A DNA stretch of 8,305 nt from Nitrospiraceae bacterium. GTDB taxonomy: Bacteria > Nitrospirota > Nitrospiria > Nitrospirales > Nitrospiraceae. The stretch is from assembly GCA_005800255.1 (NCBI GenBank), contig SYGW01000047.1:1-8305 (forward strand), written 5' to 3'. Every line of letters begins with the position of its first letter. The first letter of the stretch is position 1. A program made the position numbers and the translations under genes. Positions 5,683 to 8,305 of the stretch are shown here, piece by piece. The notes beneath the pieces are model-generated. The model was not told the DNA's origin. It worked only from the letters and a program-made list of their open reading frames with translations, and searched no databases.

Positions 5683-6832
5683 ATGTTGGATGAAGTACGG
5701 ATTCGCCTTCGGGCCGTCGCGGAGCAAGTAGCGGAACTACGGGGGCATCTTTGACTTCGCTCGCATGACGACCGAGTTGGCCCATCTGGACGAACAAACC
5801 TCGCAACCGGACTTTTGGAGCCAGGCGCAAAAAGCGGCCAAGATCAGCAGAAAGAAATCCTCGATCGAGCGCGAGCTGCAGCTGTGGCGTGAGATCGACG
5901 GGAAGATGAACGATCTAGGCGCGTTGCTGGAACTGGCGGAGGAAAGCGCCGATGCCGGACTTCTGACGGAACTGAGCGCCGAGCTGGATCAATTCGAACC
6001 GAAACTCGCAGCCCTGCGGCTGGAACTGCTCCTCTCAGGCGAACTGGACCCGAACAATGCGATCGTGGCCATCCATCCGGGCGCCGGAGGAACGGAGTCG
6101 CAGGACTGGGCGCAGATGCTGCTCCGCAGGTACGTCCGGTGGGCCGAGAGCAAGAAATTCAAGGTCGAAACGTTGGATCTGCTGCCAGGCGAAGAAGCGG
6201 GAATCAAGAGCGTGACCCTGTCTGTGACCGGCCCCTATGCCTATGGCTATCTCAAAGCCGAAGCTGGCGTACACCGGTTAGTGCGCATTTCACCCTTCGA
6301 CGCAAACAAACGGCGGCATACCTCCTTTGCCTCGGTGTTCGTCTATCCGGAGGTGGACGAGGATATCGACCTCGTGATCGAAGACAAGGATCTGCGAATC
6401 GATACCTTTCGGGCCGGCGGGGCTGGCGGACAGAACGTGAACAAGGTCGAGACCGCCATCCGGATGACCCACCTGCCGACCGGAATCGTGGTGCAATGTC
6501 AAAACGAACGGTCTCAGCTCCAGAACCGCAACGGGGCGATGAAGGTCTTGAAGGCCCGCCTCTACGAACTGGAATTGAAAAAGAAAGAAGCCGAGTTCAA
6601 TGCGATCGTCGGCGAGAAGAAGGATATTTCCTGGGGCAGCCAAATCCGTTCGTACGTATTCCAGCCCTATCAAATGGTCAAGGACCACAGGACCGGCCAC
6701 GAAGTGGGCCAAGTCGCCGCCGTCATGGATGGCGATCTGGACGGGTTTATCGAGGCCTATCTGAAGATGAAACAACTCGGGAAAACCGCGCTCAGCTATC
6801 AGCAGTCCGGCACGGACGAGTTCGATAACTGA
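5683..6832 (+). CDS. prfB: Peptide chain release factor 2, with programmed +1 frameshift
   Basis: RF2 recognises UGA and UAA in the ribosomal A site and triggers peptide release. The gene is split between two frames: ATG at 5683 starts 23 codons ending ...ELRGHL, followed by in-frame TGA at 5752-5754. After a +1 slip on CTT (5749-5751), skipping T5752, reading continues at 5753 as DFARMTTE... to the TGA at 6830-6832. The effective CDS is 5683-5751 joined to 5753-6832, 382 residues. In full-length numbering the stop-codon-reading SPF tripeptide is at 203-205 and the catalytic GGQ loop ([14 protein letters not shown]) at 248-250, almost the same positions as in E. coli RF2. SPF rather than PxT separates it from RF1. 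AAAGGG at 5671-5676 is the ribosome binding site, 6 nt before the ATG. Low RF2 slows termination at the internal TGA and raises frameshifting, so the gene should be autoregulated. It lies 16 bp after lnt and 28 bp before lysS. Confidence 0.96.
5740..5755 (+). promoter_or_regulatory. RF2 programmed +1 frameshift site
   Basis: The frame-0 sequence CGG GGG CAT CTT TGA C contains the parts of the classic RF2 recoding site: slippery CTT at 5749-5751, in-frame TGA at 5752-5754 followed by C, and a G-rich internal Shine-Dalgarno-like element three bases before CTT. Slipping by +1 makes the next codon GAC (5753-5755) and joins two frames that together give a complete RF2. The internal element here is CGGGGG where E. 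coli has AGGGGG, which may pair slightly less well with 16S rRNA. Confidence 0.93.
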
Positions 6833-6860
6833 GCGAAGCACTCTATTGACAAAGGCACAC

Positions 6861-8305
6861 ATGGAAGAATTGAACGAACAGCAGCAGCAGCGCATCAAGA
6901 AGCTCGATGTCCTTCGTGCAGGGGGCGTGGCGCCCTACGGGACGCGATTCGAAGTGACGGACCGCGCGGGCCAACTGATCAAGCTCCATTCCGAGAAGAC
7001 CAAAGAGGTCTTGGAAGAGGAGAAGATTTCCTGCACCTTCGCGGGACGCATCGTCGCCCTGCGCCGATTCGGCAAGGCCGGCTTCGCGGTGCTGCAAGAC
7101 GGCTCCGACCGGCTGCAAGTCTATCTCAAGAAAGATCTCATCTCGGAGCAGGCCTATCTCGTCGCAGAGCAGCTCGACCTGGGAGATTGGATCGGCGTGA
7201 CCGGCATGCTCTTTCGCACCAAGACCAATGAATTCACGGTCGAGGTCTCACAGCTCACCTTCCTGAGCAAAGCCCTCAGACCGCTTCCGGAGAAGTGGCA
7301 CGGGTTGACGGATGTGGAAACCCGCTACCGCCAGCGCTATGTTGATTTAATCGCCAATCCGGAAGTCCACGCGATCTTCGTCACGCGCAGCAAAATCATC
7401 GCGGGCATCCGTGCCTTTTTGATCGAACGGGGCTTCCTGGAAGTCGAAACGCCGATGATGCATCCGATCCCGGGAGGCGCGGCGGCCAAGCCTTTCGTCA
7501 CCTACCACAATGCCCTCGGCGTCGATCTCTATCTCAGGATCGCGCCGGAGCTCTACTTGAAACGCTTGATCGTGGGCGGCTTCCCCCGCGTATTCGAAAT
7601 CAATCGCAATTTCCGAAACGAAGGGATCTCGACGATCCATAATCCGGAATTCACGATGCTGGAGTTCTATGTCTCCTATGCCGACTATCAGGACCTGATC
7701 ATCCTCACGGAAGAACTCGTCTCCTCGCTGGCGCAGCAGATCCTCGGCAAGACGGTCATCGACTACCAAGGCAAGGAGATCACCCTCACCGCCCCCTGGC
7801 GCCGCTGGTCCTACCATCAGTCGATTCTGGAAGTGAACCATCTCGACCCCTCCGTTCTGCAGGATAAGGATCAAGCGATGGCGGCGGCCAAAAAACTCGG
7901 CATCGCGGTTGATCCGAAATGGCCTCTCGTCAATATCGTAAACGAAATCTTCGAGGAGACCGTCGAACCGAACCTGATTCAGCCGACTTTTATTACCGAC
8001 TACCCGATTGAAATTTCCCCTCTTGCTCGGCGCAAGGACTCGAATCCAGCTTTGACCGATCGCTTCGAGCTCTATATTGCCGGCAGGGAAATCGCGAATG
8101 CCTTCTCCGAGTTGAACGATCCGCTGGATCAACGGGAACGGTTCGAAGGACAAGCGGCACAGCGGGCGGCAGGCGACGAAGAAGCCCATCTGGTGGATGA
8201 AGATTTCCTGCGCGCCTTGGAGTACGGCATGCCGCCGACCGCGGGAGAAGGCATCGGCATCGACCGGCTGATCATGCTCTTTACCAATCAAGCATCGATC
8301 CGGGA
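6861..8305 (+). CDS. lysS: Lysyl-tRNA synthetase, class II (3' end beyond window)
   Basis: LysRS charges tRNA-Lys with lysine using ATP in the cytoplasm. The frame is open for 481 codons from ATG 6861 to the right edge, and only the last few residues are likely missing. The N-terminal helix (about 1-20) is followed by an OB-fold anticodon-binding domain at about 58-137 (FAGRIVALRRFGKAGFAVLQD). The class II catalytic core then shows motif 1 (RGFLEVETPMM, 190-200), the LysRS block LYLRIAPELYLKRLIVGG (223-240), motif 2 (FRNEGISTIHNPEFTMLEFY, 251-270) and motif 3 (GEGIGIDRLIMLF, 462-474). This core identifies lysine specificity within subclass IIb. Residue 259 is Ile where many bacterial LysRS have Arg (STRHNPEF); human LysRS, as I recall it, also lacks Arg there, so activity is expected. 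AAAGG at 6851-6855 is the ribosome binding site, 5 nt before ATG. It lies 28 bp downstream of prfB with no terminator between, so co-transcription is likely. Confidence 0.96.
   Translation, partial: MEELNEQQQQRIKKLDVLRAGGVAPYGTRFEVTDRAGQLIKLHSEKTKEVLEEEKISCTFAGRIVALRRFGKAGFAVLQDGSDRLQVYLKKDLISEQAYLVAEQLDLGDWIGVTGMLFRTKTNEFTVEVSQLTFLSKALRPLPEKWHGLTDVETRYRQRYVDLIANPEVHAIFVTRSKIIAGIRAFLIERGFLEVETPMMHPIPGGAAAKPFVTYHNALGVDLYLRIAPELYLKRLIVGGFPRVFEINRNFRNEGISTIHNPEFTMLEFYVSYADYQDLIILTEELVSSLAQQILGKTVIDYQGKEITLTAPWRRWSYHQSILEVNHLDPSVLQDKDQAMAAAKKLGIAVDPKWPLVNIVNEIFEETVEPNLIQPTFITDYPIEISPLARRKDSNPALTDRFELYIAGREIANAFSELNDPLDQRERFEGQAAQRAAGDEEAHLVDEDFLRALEYGMPPTAGEGIGIDRLIMLFTNQASIR

Noticed and set aside
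5115..5684. 189-codon minus-strand open frame
   Set aside because: It is antisense to the catalytic domain of lnt. The residues mirror the lnt codon pattern.
5765..6832. prfB starting at the internal ATG 5765
   Set aside because: The frame-0 leader, its ribosome binding site at 5671-5676 and the CTT TGA C recoding site show that the true start is 5683 with a +1 frameshift.
6290..6898. 202-codon minus-strand open frame
   Set aside because: It is antisense to the GGQ-containing half of prfB and the start of lysS, with no recognisable motif and no credible ribosome binding site.
7347..8291. Long 314-codon minus-strand open frame
   Set aside because: It lies wholly antisense to lysS, whose class II motifs are unambiguous. 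The translation shows no family signature and reflects the GC-rich codon pattern of the sense gene.
1..8305. CRISPR arrays, insertion sequences, tRNA or rRNA genes, and phage or defence genes
   Set aside because: No regularly spaced repeats, transposase motifs, terminal inverted repeats with duplications, or tRNA-like folds were seen. The window is housekeeping DNA plus topo VI.

Overview
This 8.3 kb window is GC-rich, densely coding chromosomal DNA from a bacterium. It encodes apolipoprotein N-acyltransferase, release factor 2 with a programmed frameshift, and a class II lysyl-tRNA synthetase. It also carries a complete two-subunit type IIB DNA topoisomerase (topoisomerase VI), which is standard in archaea but patchy in bacteria. 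A bacterial topo VI pair beside an lnt-prfB-lysS cluster best fits Nitrospirota (Nitrospira-like). That placement rests on recalled gene content and was not tested by a search.

Layout. Positions 1-277 hold no supported gene. A small plus-strand gene (278-505) encodes a 75-residue exported or membrane protein of unknown function. It converges on the topo VI operon, and a perfect 15-bp inverted repeat (517-552) lies between the two transcription units as a probable bidirectional terminator. One arm of this repeat is also the last codons and stop of top6A. The minus-strand operon runs top6B (3648 to 1648) then top6A (1639 to 533), with 8 bp between the genes and the top6A ribosome binding site overlapping the top6B stop codon. 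A 398-bp divergent intergenic region (3649-4046) has no convincing gene and contains two small inverted repeats. A plus-strand cluster follows: lnt (4047-5666), prfB (5683-6832, with a +1 frameshift at 5749-5755) and lysS (6861 to beyond the right edge), separated by 16 and 28 bp.

How the genes work together. Top6B (GHKL ATPase and transducer) and Top6A (catalytic tyrosine and Toprim metal site) should assemble into an A2B2 enzyme that passes one DNA duplex through another. The plus-strand cluster combines the last step of lipoprotein maturation with two translation genes. The shared feature there is probably co-transcription of housekeeping genes, since no common pathway is evident. All catalytic motifs I could check are intact. 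The points most worth a second look are the bacterial topo VI with its non-archaeal-looking low-complexity tails, the terminator embedded in the top6A coding end, the RF2 frameshift site with a weakened internal Shine-Dalgarno, and the uncharacterised small membrane protein.
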